Of a stretch of 64,000 nucleotides of DNA, positions 43,189 through 52,240 are shown in pieces. Under the pieces are notes generated by a model that did not search any database, was not told the origin of the DNA, and saw nothing but the letters and a program-made list of their open reading frames with translations. The stretch lies in NCBI RefSeq assembly GCF_000092865.1, contig NC_014151.1, forward strand, positions 2,728,001 through 2,792,000, given 5' to 3'. How positions within the stretch are numbered: position 1 is the stretch's first letter; each line of letters begins with the position of its first letter. The translations under genes were made by a program, and so were the position numbers. This stretch comes from Cellulomonas flavigena DSM 20109 (GTDB lineage: Bacteria; Actinomycetota; Actinomycetes; Actinomycetales; Cellulomonadaceae).

Positions 43189-46100
43189 GCGACCACCTGC
43201 CCGCCCTCGCCGCGCAGCGGGCACGCCCGCCGTACGGGACACCTGTCGCACAGCTCGTTGCCGCGTGCCTCGAAGCTCGCGGCGGCCATGCGGTCCGCGA
43301 CCTCGTCGACGAGCTCGCGCGCCCAGCTCGGTCCCGTCTCCTCGGGGCCGAGCCCCTCCTGACGCCGCTGGGTCGGGCCCCCGGAGCCGTGCGCGAGGTG
43401 CACGAGCCGCGCTCCGACGCTGTGCGTACCCGGCGCGAGACCGGGCACGGCGCCTGCGTCGACCGCCAGCTGGTACGCGCCCAGCTGCGCGTGCTCGGCG
43501 GCCTGCGCGACGCTCGGCACGCGGGACCCGGTCTTGAGGTCCACGACCTCGACGGCACCGCTCGCGCCGTCGCCCTCGACGAGCGCACGCTCGACGCGGT
43601 CGATCGACCCGCGCACGACCGCCCGGTCCGTCTCGACCGCGAACGGCGCCTCGACGAGCAGCGGCTCGCCCGCTCCTCGCAGGTACGCCGCGAGTCGCTC
43701 CAGCATCGCGTCGGCCTTGCGCCGTGCTGCGACGGCGGGCCAGCCGTCGCCCAGCGCGAGCTCGGCCCCCCGCCGGTCGAGCTCGGCCCGCAGGGTCGGC
43801 AGGTCCGCCGTCGGGTGGTCCTGCGCGATCGCATGGACCAGCGTGCCGAGCGACTGCTGCGCGGACGACGCGGGCGTGCCGCCCGCGGCCTCGAGCGCCC
43901 AGCGCAAGGTGCAGCGCTGGGCGGTCTCGAGGCGCGACGGCGAGACGGGCACCTTGACCTCGGCGGGCCACAGGGGGTCGTCGCTCGAGGGCTCGGGCAG
44001 GCCGAACCAGGAGGCCGGATCGGCTCCCGGGACGCCGTGCGCGGCCAGCCGCGCGAGCGTGCGCGCGGCCCGCTCGTCCGTCCGCCCCTCGAGCGCCGCG
44101 CGCTCGAGCACCCCGCGCAGCCGCGCCACGAGACCGCGCAGGTCCAGGGGCGCCGGCGCGCTCGTCCGCCGCGGGTCAGGGCCGTCGTCGTCGGCGCCCG
44201 GCTGCACGAGGTCGAGGAACGGCGAGGGCGTCGCGTCCTGGTCGTCGACCGCCGTGACCAGGAGCAGCGTGCGCGCCCGAGAGCACGCGAGCGCGAAGGC
44301 GCGCAGCTCGTCGGCCAGCACCGCGGCGCGCGCGGCACGCGCGTGCTCCTCACCCGGACCGCCGGCGGTCGCCCGGCCCGCCAGCAGGTCGACCAGGGTC
44401 TGCGCGCCCAGCAGCGAGTCGCGCAGTCGCAGGTCGGGCCAGACTCCCTCCTGGACGCCGACCACCGCGACGACCTCCCACGAGCCGCCCGCCGCGCCGG
44501 CGGGCGTCAGCACGCTGACGCCCGCAGCCCGCGAGGCAGGCGCCAGCGAGTCCGCGGGGAGGTCCTGCGCCATCACCCAGTCGACGAAGGCACGGGGTGC
44601 CGCCTGCGGCATGCGCTCGACGAACGTCTCGGCAGCACGGAACAGCGCGAGCACCGCGTCGAGGTCACGGTCGGCCCGCTCGCCGCCGGCCCCGCCCGCG
44701 AGCGCTGACCGCCGCCACGGCTCGGCGAGCCCGGCACGGTCCCACACCGCCCAGAGCACGGCCTGCACGTCGGCACCGGGCACCGCCGCGGCGTCGCGGC
44801 CCGCCTGAAGGAGCGTGGCGAGACGCTGCACGGGACGCCCCACGTGCGGCTCGAGGGTCGCGGTACGCCCAGGCTCGGCCAGGGCCTCGACGAGCAGCGC
44901 GTCGCTCGACCGCCCACCGCCACCCGCGAGCTCCTCGGCGCGCAGCGCACGGCGCACCCGCCGCAGGCCGACGGCGTCGAGACCACCCAGCGGCGAGCAC
45001 GCCAACCGCGCTGCGACCTCCGCGTCGAGCTCGTCGGGGGCGAGCGCGACGCGTACCGCGTCGAGCAGCGGGCGCACCGCCGGTTCGTCGCGCAGCGGCA
45101 CGTCGCTGCCGACGACGCGGACGGGCACCCCGGCCTGCGCGAGGGCGCGACGCAGCGCCGTCGCGCGGCTGCCCGTGCGTGCGAGCACCGCCATCTCCTG
45201 CCACGGCACGCCGCCCTGCAGGTGCGCGCGACGCAGCCGGTACGCGACCCACGCCGCCTCCTGCGCGGCGCTCGGCAGCACGGCGACCCGGGGGGCCGGG
45301 CCGTCCGCGCGCTCGGGCGGCACGGACGCCCGGCGGTGGACCACCGTACCCGACGTGGGCACGCGCTCCGTGATCCGCGCGGTCACCTCGCGCAGCGGTC
45401 CGGTCTGCCGCCACACGGTCCGCAGCACGACGTGCGCGGCGCCCGACGCGCCGGGACCGGTGGGCGCGGCAGCGGCGGCGAGCAGCGTCGGCTGCGCACC
45501 GCGGAACGTCTGGACCGCGACGTCGGGGTCGCCGAGCAGCAGCAGGTGCGCACCGCCGTCCGCGAACGCCCGCAGCAGCCGCGCGGTCGCGGTCGTGCTC
45601 TCCTGGTGGTCGTCGACCACGACGAGGCGCCGGCGCGGGCAGGGCACGCCCGGCACCTCCTCGTCCCACGCGCGCAGCGCGGCGACGGCGGCGTCCACCA
45701 CGACGGCCGGGTCGAGCCGTTCACCCGCGTCGGGCGTCCCCGCCGCGAGCGCCATGACGTCGAGGTACTCCTCGTACACGCGGGCGGCGGCGACCCAGGC
45801 CGGGCGGTGCTCGCGACGCCCCAGCGCCGCGAGGTCCGCGGGCGTCAGACCACGCTCGGCCGCTCGCATCAGCAGGTCGCGCAGCTCGTCGCGGAACGCT
45901 CGCGCGCCGAGGGCCGCCTCGGGCACCGACGCCGGCCACGCGGGGCCGGGCACCTCGCCGGAGGCGTGCCCCGCGAGCAGCTCGGCGAGCGCCACGTCCT
46001 GCTCCGGCCCGGAGACCAGCACCGGTGCGGGCTCGCCCAGCGCACCGGCGCGCGCCCGCAGCACGGCGAACGCGACCGCCGGTGCCGTCTGCACCAGCGG

Positions 46101-46415
46101 TCGGCCTGCGGTGCGTCCCAGGCGGACGGCGAGCCGGTCCCGCAGGTCGGCGGCAGCACGACGGCTCGCGGCCAGCACGAGCACGTCGTCGGGCGCGAGC
46201 CCGGCACCGACGGCGGCGGCCGCGGCCTCGAGCGCGACGGTCGTGCGGCCCGTCCCGGGGGCCCCCGTGACGAGCAGCACCGGGTCCGCCCCGGCGGCGA
46301 CGCGGTCGACGACCTCCCGCTGGAGGTCGTCGAGGACGGGGCGCGCCGCGTCGCCGAGCGCCGCGCGCTCGACGAGGGGCGCCGCCACGAGCCGGGTCGT
46401 CGGTGCCGTCGTCAC
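43185..46415 (-). CDS. adnA: AdnA: nuclease and vestigial-motor subunit of AdnAB
   Basis: 1076 residues. The UvrD-like motor is degenerate: the Walker A position reads GAPGTGRTT, with Arg replacing the usual Lys, and the DExx position reads VVVDDHQESTT. The C-terminal nuclease is intact, with VEVVDLKTGSRVP and AQLGAYQLAVDAG. Cysteines in TAQRCTLRWALE and ELCDRCPVRRACPL form the iron-sulfur staple of AddB-type nucleases. It pairs with AdnB, encoded immediately downstream with a 4-base overlap; the order A then B matches Rv3202c-Rv3201c. GTG 46415. Confidence 0.92.
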   Translation of the reverse strand: MTTAPTTRLVAAPLVERAALGDAARPVLDDLQREVVDRVAAGADPVLLVTGAPGTGRTTVALEAAAAAVGAGLAPDDVLVLAASRRAAADLRDRLAVRLGRTAGRPLVQTAPAVAFAVLRARAGALGEPAPVLVSGPEQDVALAELLAGHASGEVPGPAWPASVPEAALGARAFRDELRDLLMRAAERGLTPADLAALGRREHRPAWVAAARVYEEYLDVMALAAGTPDAGERLDPAVVVDAAVAALRAWDEEVPGVPCPRRRLVVVDDHQESTTATARLLRAFADGGAHLLLLGDPDVAVQTFRGAQPTLLAAAAAPTGPGASGAAHVVLRTVWRQTGPLREVTARITERVPTSGTVVHRRASVPPERADGPAPRVAVLPSAAQEAAWVAYRLRRAHLQGGVPWQEMAVLARTGSRATALRRALAQAGVPVRVVGSDVPLRDEPAVRPLLDAVRVALAPDELDAEVAARLACSPLGGLDAVGLRRVRRALRAEELAGGGGRSSDALLVEALAEPGRTATLEPHVGRPVQRLATLLQAGRDAAAVPGADVQAVLWAVWDRAGLAEPWRRSALAGGAGGERADRDLDAVLALFRAAETFVERMPQAAPRAFVDWVMAQDLPADSLAPASRAAGVSVLTPAGAAGGSWEVVAVVGVQEGVWPDLRLRDSLLGAQTLVDLLAGRATAGGPGEEHARAARAAVLADELRAFALACSRARTLLLVTAVDDQDATPSPFLDLVQPGADDDGPDPRRTSAPAPLDLRGLVARLRGVLERAALEGRTDERAARTLARLAAHGVPGADPASWFGLPEPSSDDPLWPAEVKVPVSPSRLETAQRCTLRWALEAAGGTPASSAQQSLGTLVHAIAQDHPTADLPTLRAELDRRGAELALGDGWPAVAARRKADAMLERLAAYLRGAGEPLLVEAPFAVETDRAVVRGSIDRVERALVEGDGASGAVEVVDLKTGSRVPSVAQAAEHAQLGAYQLAVDAGAVPGLAPGTHSVGARLVHLAHGSGGPTQRRQEGLGPEETGPSWARELVDEVADRMAAASFEARGNELCDRCPVRRACPLRGEGGQVVA

Positions 46416-46568
46416 GCAGGGATCCCATCACGTGCCACCGACATCGGCGGCACGGCGCGCGCCGTGCCGCCCCGGGCCTGCGGACCACGCCACGCCAGGC
46501 GCGCGGGACGCTGCTCCGTCCGACGGACGTGACGTCTTCCCGCAACACGGCGTCGCTACGATTCCCGG

Positions 46569-47237
46569 ATGACCGACGACCACGACGCCCCCGGCACGCG
46601 CTCCCGCGGGCCTCGGATGGCGCGCGCGGAGCGCAGGTCGCAGCTCCTGGCGGTCGCGCTCGACCTGTTCGCCACCGAGGGCTTCCACCACGTCTCGATG
46701 GACGACATCGCGGAGCGCGCCGAGGTCAGCAAGCCCGTGCTGTACCGGCACTTCCCGTCCAAGCTCGACCTGTACCTCGCGGTCGTCGACGAGCAGGGAG
46801 CGCAGCTCCTGGCGACCGTCGAGCGTGCGGTCGCACCCATCGAGGCGGGTCCGCTGGCCCGGGGCGAGGGCCGGGCGGTCGTGGCCGCGGTCGTCGAGGC
46901 GTACCTCGGCTTCGTGCAGGTGGCGGGCGAGTCCTCCACGCTGCTCTTCGAGTCCGACGTCACGCGGGACAGCCAGGTGCGCGGGCGCGTCGAGCGCGCG
47001 GACGCGGAGGTCACGCGCCGGATCGCCGAGGTGCTCGTCACCGTGACGGGCCGGGACCGCGGCGACGCCGACGTGCTGGCCGCGGCGCTCGTGGCGACCG
47101 CGCAGGGCGCGGCCACGTACTGGCTGCGGCACGGCGGCGGGACGGGCGTCGACCGCGTCGTCGAGCTCGTCACGAGCCTGCAGTGGCGCGGCCTCGCCGG
47201 CCTCGTGCGGCCCGACTACCCGTACGGGGACGCCTAG
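46569..47237 (+). CDS. TetR-family transcriptional regulator (Rv3208-like)
   Basis: 222 residues. The N-terminal helix-turn-helix is clear: RSQLLAVALDLFATEGFHHV, then SMDDIAERAEVSKPVLYRHF, ending PSKLDLYLAVV. The ligand domain is helical, with no predicted ligand. It lies just before DUF3107, the arrangement of Rv3208/Rv3208A in mycobacteria, where the TetR protein is highly conserved. The start is ATG 46569, divergent from adnA with a 153-base gap that contains a TACGAT-like -10. Confidence 0.9.
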   Translation: MTDDHDAPGTRSRGPRMARAERRSQLLAVALDLFATEGFHHVSMDDIAERAEVSKPVLYRHFPSKLDLYLAVVDEQGAQLLATVERAVAPIEAGPLARGEGRAVVAAVVEAYLGFVQVAGESSTLLFESDVTRDSQVRGRVERADAEVTRRIAEVLVTVTGRDRGDADVLAAALVATAQGAATYWLRHGGGTGVDRVVELVTSLQWRGLAGLVRPDYPYGDA

Positions 47238-47293
47238 GATCGGGACGACCAGCCCGACGTCGTGCGTCGGGCCCCGTCCGATGAGGAGAGCCC

Positions 47294-47521
47294 GTGGAGA
47301 TCACGATCGGCGTGCAGCACCACCCGCGCGAGCTGACGCTCGAGTCCGACCAGCCGGCGGACGAGGTCGTCGCGGCCGTGCAGGCGGCCGTCGAGGGCAG
47401 GACGTCGACGCTCGACCTGACGGACACCCGCGGGCGTCGCGTCGTCGTGCCCGCCGCCGCCCTCGGCTACGTCGAGATCGGCGCCGAGACGAAGGGCCGC
47501 GTGGGCTTCGGCCAGGTGTGA
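47294..47521 (+). CDS. DUF3107 family small protein
   Basis: 75 residues: MEITIGVQHHPRELTLESDQ and GRRVVVPAAALGYVEIG identify DUF3107, an actinobacterial family of ATP-binding-protein-like small beta-rich proteins (TB9.4 in M. tuberculosis, from memory). It follows the TetR gene after 56 bases. GTG 47294 has GAGGAG upstream. It ends four bases before a perfect 36-bp palindrome. Confidence 0.9.
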   Translation: MEITIGVQHHPRELTLESDQPADEVVAAVQAAVEGRTSTLDLTDTRGRRVVVPAAALGYVEIGAETKGRVGFGQV

Positions 47522-47525
47522 CGGT

Positions 47526-47561
47526 ACGCCCGGTGCCCGGCACGTGCCGGGCACCGGGCGT
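47526..47561. terminator. 36-bp perfect palindrome: bidirectional terminator
   Basis: Bases 47526-47543 (ACGCCCGGTGCCCGGCAC) are the exact reverse complement of 47544-47561. It lies exactly between the convergent stops of DUF3107 (47521) and the ferritin-like gene (47561), so it can end both transcripts. Confidence 0.85.
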
Positions 47562-48361
47562 CAGGCCGTGAGGTGCAGCCGTGACATGCGGCGCGTGTGC
47601 TCGGCGGTCAGCTCGTTGAAGACCGTCGCGGGTGCCTGGGCGACGCTCTCGCGCGCCGCGACGTGCGACGCCTCGCCGTCGGTGCTGTCCGACGCACCGG
47701 CCCGGGCCAGCACGCGTGCGACCTCCGGCCGCTGCGCGACGCGCTGCACGACCCCGAGGGCCTCGCCGACGAGCCGCCGGCCCCACAGCGCGAGCCGCGA
47801 CGACAGCACGTCGTCGCCCGCGCACGCGCGGTCGAGCTCGCCGACCGCGAGCTCGGTGCGCGACGCGTCGTCGAGCACGTCGGCGACGAGCCGTGCGGAC
47901 TCCTCGTCCAGGCCGCGCGCGACGAGGCGGCAGAAGTCGTCGGCGACGCCGTAGCCGACGTACGCCTTGAGCAGGCGCTCGGCCCACGTGCTCGACGGCG
48001 TGCGGACGTCGAACTCCGTGAGCAGGCCGTCGAATCGCGCCAGCGCCGTGGCGGGGTCGCCGCCGAGCTCCTCGATGCGCGCGAGCACGCGGTCGCGCCG
48101 CTCCGTGCAGCACGCGGCGAGGCGGCTCAGGGCGAGCGACTGCTCGAGCCCGGGTGCCTGGCGGCTGTCCTCGGCGAGTCGGGCGAAGGCCTGGTGCTCG
48201 ACGCTCGCGACGAGCCCGAGCACCTCGACGGCGTCGGCGACCTCGAGCGCGCGCACCGCGTCCGCGTCCTTGCCGCTGCGGTTGGCCGTGCGGTCGTCGG
48301 TGCGTCCCGGGCCGGTGTGCTCGGGGTACGGAGGACGGGAGCTCCCGGCGCTGGTGGTCAT
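47561..48361 (-). CDS. Ferritin-like fold protein (Rv3210c-like)
   Basis: 266 residues, all-helical. The core resembles the ferritin-like MiaE/DUF group: VLGLVASVEHQAFARLAEDS (with the ExxH iron-ligand type pair), ERRDRVLARIEELGGDP and AYVGYGVADDFCRLVARGLD, then a later VADVLDDASRTELAVGELDR helix. The substrate is unknown; relatives are tRNA hydroxylase-like. It starts at ATG 48361 and has a Ser/Pro-rich N-terminal stretch. The location between DUF3107 and the DEAD-box helicase matches the mycobacterial order. Confidence 0.82.
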   Translation of the reverse strand: MTTSAGSSRPPYPEHTGPGRTDDRTANRSGKDADAVRALEVADAVEVLGLVASVEHQAFARLAEDSRQAPGLEQSLALSRLAACCTERRDRVLARIEELGGDPATALARFDGLLTEFDVRTPSSTWAERLLKAYVGYGVADDFCRLVARGLDEESARLVADVLDDASRTELAVGELDRACAGDDVLSSRLALWGRRLVGEALGVVQRVAQRPEVARVLARAGASDSTDGEASHVAARESVAQAPATVFNELTAEHTRRMSRLHLTA

Positions 48362-48714
48362 CCGGCGATCGTAGCGCCGCGGGGTGCGCCGCCCGCCGCC
48401 GCCCGGGTGACCGCGCGGGTGTCCGATAGACTGCCGGGGTACATCCCGTACATCGGTTGCCCGTTCGTCTCGGTTTCCCGGCCCGGCTCCCCGCCGCGGC
48501 CCTCCTCGCACGACGCGCACCCGTCCGCCGCCCGCCGGGCACGACGCCCGCGGCGCGCCGGCAGGTTGCGCCGTGGGGGGTGACGTCTACGATCGGCTGC
48601 CGGCCAACCCGCGTGGCGCAGCCCCGCTGTCGCCCGGGTCGGACGAGCGCACGACGCGCCGCCGCAGCCCGGGTGGGCACCGTGAGCCGTCACCCTGGCA
48701 GTGAAGAGCCGCAC
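48362..48714 (+). other. Long leader/intergenic region before the DEAD-box helicase gene
   Basis: About 350 bases with no convincing gene between divergent genes. Two weak -10-like sites are present (TAGACT near 48428 and TACGAT near 48590, the latter preceded by TTGCGC 16 bases upstream). Long untranslated leaders are common for DEAD-box helicase genes that regulate themselves; I see no specific element. An in-frame GTG at 48682 could extend the helicase by 11 residues. Confidence 0.4.
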
Positions 48715-50511
48715 GTGACCACGGACCAGACCGTCGACACCCCCACGACCGACACCATCGACACCCCCGAGACCGGGATCCGCACCGCTGCGGACGCCGT
48801 CCCCACCGAGTCCCCGACGGGCTCGCGCCGCGCCGCCTCGGTGCAAGCCGTGGACGCCTCGTTCGCCGACTTCGACGTCCGCCCCGAGATCGTCGCCGCG
48901 CTCGCCGCGGCCGGGATCACCCAGCCGTTCCCCATCCAGGCGATGACGTTGCCGGTCGCGCTGTCCGGCCACGACATCATCGGCCAGGCCAAGACCGGCA
49001 CCGGCAAGACCCTCGGGTTCGGCGTCCCGCTGCTGCACCGCGTGATCGCCCCCGGCGAGGACGGCTACGACCGGCTGCCCGCGCCGGGCGAGCCGCAGGC
49101 GCTGGTCGTCGTCCCGACACGTGAGCTCGCCGTCCAGGTCGCCGGGGACCTCGCCATGGCCTCGACGGGTCGCAAGGTCCGCATCGTCCAGGTGTACGGC
49201 GGGCGCGCGTACGAGCCGCAGGTCGAGGCGCTGCAGCGTGGCGCCGACGTGGTCGTCGGCACGCCGGGTCGCATGATCGACCTGCTCAACCAGCGCCACC
49301 TGCGCCTCAAGCACGCCACCGAGGTCGTCCTGGACGAGGCCGACGAGATGCTCGACCTGGGCTTCCTGCCCGACGTCGAGAAGCTGCTCGCGGCGACCCC
49401 GCCGAACCGCCACACGATGCTGTTCTCGGCGACCATGCCCGGTGCCGTCGTCGCGATGGCGCGCCGCTACATGTCGCAGCCCACGCACATCCGCGCGTCC
49501 GCGCCGGACGACGAGGGCCAGACGGTCAAGAACATCAAGCAGGTCGCCTACCGTGCGCACGCGCTGGACAAGGTCGAGCTCCTCGCCCGGATCCTGCAGG
49601 CCCGCGGCCGCGGCCTGACGATCGTCTTCGCGCGCACCAAGCGCACCGCCGCCAAGGTGGCCGACGAGCTGGTGGAGCGCGGGTTCGCCGCCGGCGCGAT
49701 CCACGGTGACCTGGGCCAGGGTGCGCGCGAGCAGGCGCTGCGCGCGTTCCGGCACGGCAAGGTCGACGTGCTGGTCGCGACCGACGTCGCCGCGCGCGGC
49801 ATCGACGTGGAGGACGTCACGCACGTCGTGAACTACCAGTGCCCCGAGGACGAGAAGACGTACCTGCACCGCACCGGCCGTACCGGCCGCGCGGGCAACA
49901 AGGGCACCGCGGTGACGTTCGTCGACTGGGACGACATCCCGCGCTGGGGGCTCATCGACAAGGCGCTCGGCCTGGGCATCCCCGAGCCGGTCGAGACGTA
50001 CTCGTCGTCGCCGCACGTCCGGGAGGACCTCGACGTCCCCGAGGGCGTCACCGGTCGCCTGCCGAAGTCGCAGCAGACGCGCGCCGGTCTCGACGCCGAG
50101 GTGCTCGAGGACCTGGGCGAGACCGGCAAGCGCGGGGGTGGCGCCCGTCCCGCGCGGTCCGGCGACCGCGCCGGCCGCGGTGACGGCGCCCGGGGCGACG
50201 GCGGCCGTGGCCGCTCGGGCGGCCCGGCGCGCGAGCGCGACGGCGAGCAGCGCACCGAGAGCGACGGCGAGGGCCGTCGCCGACGCCGTGGCGGCCGTGG
50301 CCGCTCGAGCGGTGAGGCTGCCCGCACGGAGCTGGGCGAGGCCGCGCCGCAGTCCCCGCAGCGCTCCGAGCAGGCGTCCGCCGGTGACGACGGGTCGACC
50401 GGCGAGTCGACCGGTGCGCCGCGCCGTCGGCGGCGTCGCCGCTCGCGCGGCGGCAGCGGCGGCGCCGCGGGTGCTGCGGCGGACACCGGCACCGCGCCCG
50501 CCGACGCCTGA
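48715..50511 (+). CDS. DEAD-box ATP-dependent RNA helicase (RhlE/DeaD-like)
   Basis: 598 residues. Conserved motifs in order: ITQPFPIQAMTLPVAL (Q motif), GQAKTGTGKTLGFGVP (I), VVPTRELAVQVA (Ia), VVLDEADEMLDLGF (II), MLFSATMPG (III), LTIVFARTKRTA (IV), VLVATDVAARGIDVEDV (V) and YLHRTGRTGRAGNKG (VI). The C-terminal 160 residues are a disordered RGG-like basic tail (GRGRSGGPARERDGE and later RRRRRRRSRGG) suited to RNA binding. It remodels RNA in ribosome assembly or decay. It is the position equivalent of Rv3211. A strong terminator follows. Confidence 0.92.
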   Translation: MTTDQTVDTPTTDTIDTPETGIRTAADAVPTESPTGSRRAASVQAVDASFADFDVRPEIVAALAAAGITQPFPIQAMTLPVALSGHDIIGQAKTGTGKTLGFGVPLLHRVIAPGEDGYDRLPAPGEPQALVVVPTRELAVQVAGDLAMASTGRKVRIVQVYGGRAYEPQVEALQRGADVVVGTPGRMIDLLNQRHLRLKHATEVVLDEADEMLDLGFLPDVEKLLAATPPNRHTMLFSATMPGAVVAMARRYMSQPTHIRASAPDDEGQTVKNIKQVAYRAHALDKVELLARILQARGRGLTIVFARTKRTAAKVADELVERGFAAGAIHGDLGQGAREQALRAFRHGKVDVLVATDVAARGIDVEDVTHVVNYQCPEDEKTYLHRTGRTGRAGNKGTAVTFVDWDDIPRWGLIDKALGLGIPEPVETYSSSPHVREDLDVPEGVTGRLPKSQQTRAGLDAEVLEDLGETGKRGGGARPARSGDRAGRGDGARGDGGRGRSGGPARERDGEQRTESDGEGRRRRRGGRGRSSGEAARTELGEAAPQSPQRSEQASAGDDGSTGESTGAPRRRRRRRSRGGSGGAAGAAADTGTAPADA

Positions 50512-50532
50512 GCAGCCGCACGACGTCCGACC

Positions 50533-50568
50533 CGGAACGCCCCGCGCCGCACGGTGCGGGGCGTTCCG
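50533..50568 (+). terminator. Terminator after the DEAD-box helicase gene
   Basis: CGGAACGCCCCGC and GCGGGGCGTTCCG form a 13-bp perfect stem with a 10-base loop, 21 bases after the stop. Confidence 0.8.
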
Positions 50569-50617
50569 TCGTCGCGGCCGGCCCGTGACGGTCACCGGCG
50601 ACCGGGCACCTCAGGAG

Positions 50618-50672
50618 TGGTCACACCTGTGCCCCGATCGTTCAGGTGTGGTCACACCGGTGACCACACCTG
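50618..50672. repeat. Three inverted copies of a TGGTCACACCTG element
   Basis: TGGTCACACCTG (50618-50629), CAGGTGTGGTCAC (50643-50655) and GTGACCACACCTG (50660-50672) are the same 12-13-bp sequence in alternating orientation; the last two form a 13-bp hairpin around a 4-base loop. It lies between the convergent helicase and MarC genes. It could be the MarC terminator or a protein-binding site. Confidence 0.7.
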
Positions 50673-50699
50673 GTCGGGCTTGCGCGTCGGACGGGTCCG

Positions 50700-51320
50700 T
50701 CAGACCTCGCGGGCGAACGTCAGCACGGCGTCCGCGAGCAGCTGCACGGCGATCGCCGCGAGCAGCAGTCCCGCGATACGGCTGACGAGCATCGTGCCGG
50801 AGTCCTTCAGCACCCGGTGGATCGCACCGGCGAACCGCATCGACAGCCACAGGCACAGATGGACGAGCACGACGCCGAGGCCGAGGGCGACCCAGTCCGT
50901 CACCTCGCTCGACTGCTGCACGAACACCATGGTCGCCACGATCGCGCCGGGGCCGGCCAGCAGCGGCGTGCCGAGCGGCACGAGCGCGACGTTGCCCTGC
51001 GTGCCTTCCAGGCCCTCGTTGCTGTCCATCTTCCCCGTCAGCAGCTCCATCGCCACGAGGAGCAGCAGCAGGCCGCCGGCCGCCTGCAGCGCCTGCACCG
51101 AGACGTGCAGGTAGTTGAGCAGCGACTGCCCGAACAGCGCGAAGCCGACGATGACGCCGAACGCCACGAGGATCGCCTGCCGGGCGGCGCGCTTGCGCTG
51201 CTGGCGGGTCATCGAGCCGGTCAGCGCGAGGAACAGCGGCACCGTGCCCGGCGGGTCCATGATGACGAACAGCGTCACGAACACCGAGATGAACAGCTGC
51301 ACGTCGAGCACGCTGCTCAC
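50700..51320 (-). CDS. MarC-family integral membrane protein
   Basis: 206 residues with six membrane helices. Family signatures are FVIMDPPGTVPLFLALTG at helix 1 and LLAGPGAIVATMVFVQQ in the middle, in line with MarC/YhgN proteins. The earlier link to antibiotic resistance was withdrawn; the function is unknown. GTG 51320 overlaps the stop of the PHP gene by 4 bases, so the two are co-translated. Confidence 0.9.
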   Translation of the reverse strand: MSSVLDVQLFISVFVTLFVIMDPPGTVPLFLALTGSMTRQQRKRAARQAILVAFGVIVGFALFGQSLLNYLHVSVQALQAAGGLLLLLVAMELLTGKMDSNEGLEGTQGNVALVPLGTPLLAGPGAIVATMVFVQQSSEVTDWVALGLGVVLVHLCLWLSMRFAGAIHRVLKDSGTMLVSRIAGLLLAAIAVQLLADAVLTFAREV

Positions 51321-52159
51321 GCGCCCACCACCTCCGTCGCGCCCTGCCGGACGATCTCCTCGAGCACCTGCGGGTCGGTGAGGTTCTCCCCCAGCCGGTT
51401 GAGCTTGCCCGCACCGTGGTAGTCGCTCGAGCCCGTGACGATCAGGCCGAGCCGCTCCGCGATCGCGAGCAGCCGCTCGCGCTGCGCGGGCGAGTGGTCG
51501 CGGTGGTGCACCTCGAGACCCGCGAGCCCGGCCTCGGCGAGCTCGTCGAAGACGTCGTCCGGAACGATGCGGCCGCGAGCGTCCGCGGCGGGGTGCGCGA
51601 AGACCGGCACACCCCCGGACGCGCGGATCGCCGCGACGGCCACGGGCGCCGCAGGCGCGTAGTGGTCGACGTGGTACGGCCCGTCGGAACGCAGCAGGTG
51701 CGCGAAGGCCGCGTCCCGGTCGGGCACGACGCCGCGCGCGACGAGCGCGTCGGCGATGTGCGGGCGTCCGACGACGACAGCGTCGCGCGCCTGGTCGAGC
51801 ACGTCCTGCCACGTGATCGGCACGTCGCGCGCGAGGAGCTCGACGATGCTGCGGGCGCGCGTCACGCGCGACTCCGCCGCACGCGCCAGCTCGCCGGCCA
51901 GCGCGGGGTGCTCGGGGTCCTGCAGGTAGCTGAGCAGGTGCACGCTGACGCCGCGCGAGCGCGCCGAGACCTCCGTGCCGCGCACGAGCGCGATGCCGAC
52001 GTCGAGCGCGGCGGCGGCGGCCTCGTCCCACCCGGCGGTGGTGTCGTGGTCGGTGAGGGCGACGACGTCGAGGCCCGCGTCACGTGCCGCGGCGACGAGC
52101 ACCGCGGGGGCCTGCGTGCCGTCCGACGCGCGCGAGTGCGTGTGGAGGTCGATGCGCAC
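51317..52159 (-). CDS. PHP-domain phosphoesterase (TrpH/RNase AM-like)
   Basis: 280 residues. The PHP metal motifs are intact: RIDLHTHSRASDGT (HxH), VVALTDHDTTAGW, RGTEVSAR (Glu), GRPHIADALV, FAHPAAD and a final GSSDYHGAGK (DxH). The layout fits the YciV/RNase AM group: 3',5'-nucleotide bisphosphate phosphatase or 5'-3' exoribonuclease acting on short RNAs. The start is GTG 52159, coupled to marC downstream by 4 bases. No dedicated partner can be inferred. Confidence 0.88.
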   Translation of the reverse strand: MRIDLHTHSRASDGTQAPAVLVAAARDAGLDVVALTDHDTTAGWDEAAAAALDVGIALVRGTEVSARSRGVSVHLLSYLQDPEHPALAGELARAAESRVTRARSIVELLARDVPITWQDVLDQARDAVVVGRPHIADALVARGVVPDRDAAFAHLLRSDGPYHVDHYAPAAPVAVAAIRASGGVPVFAHPAADARGRIVPDDVFDELAEAGLAGLEVHHRDHSPAQRERLLAIAERLGLIVTGSSDYHGAGKLNRLGENLTDPQVLEEIVRQGATEVVGA

Positions 52160-52240
52160 CCGCCCACGCTATCCGGTCGCACCCGGGACCTCGGGCCACC
52201 GTGTCCGCTGCGGCCTGCACGGCGGTGCGATAGTGGGGAC

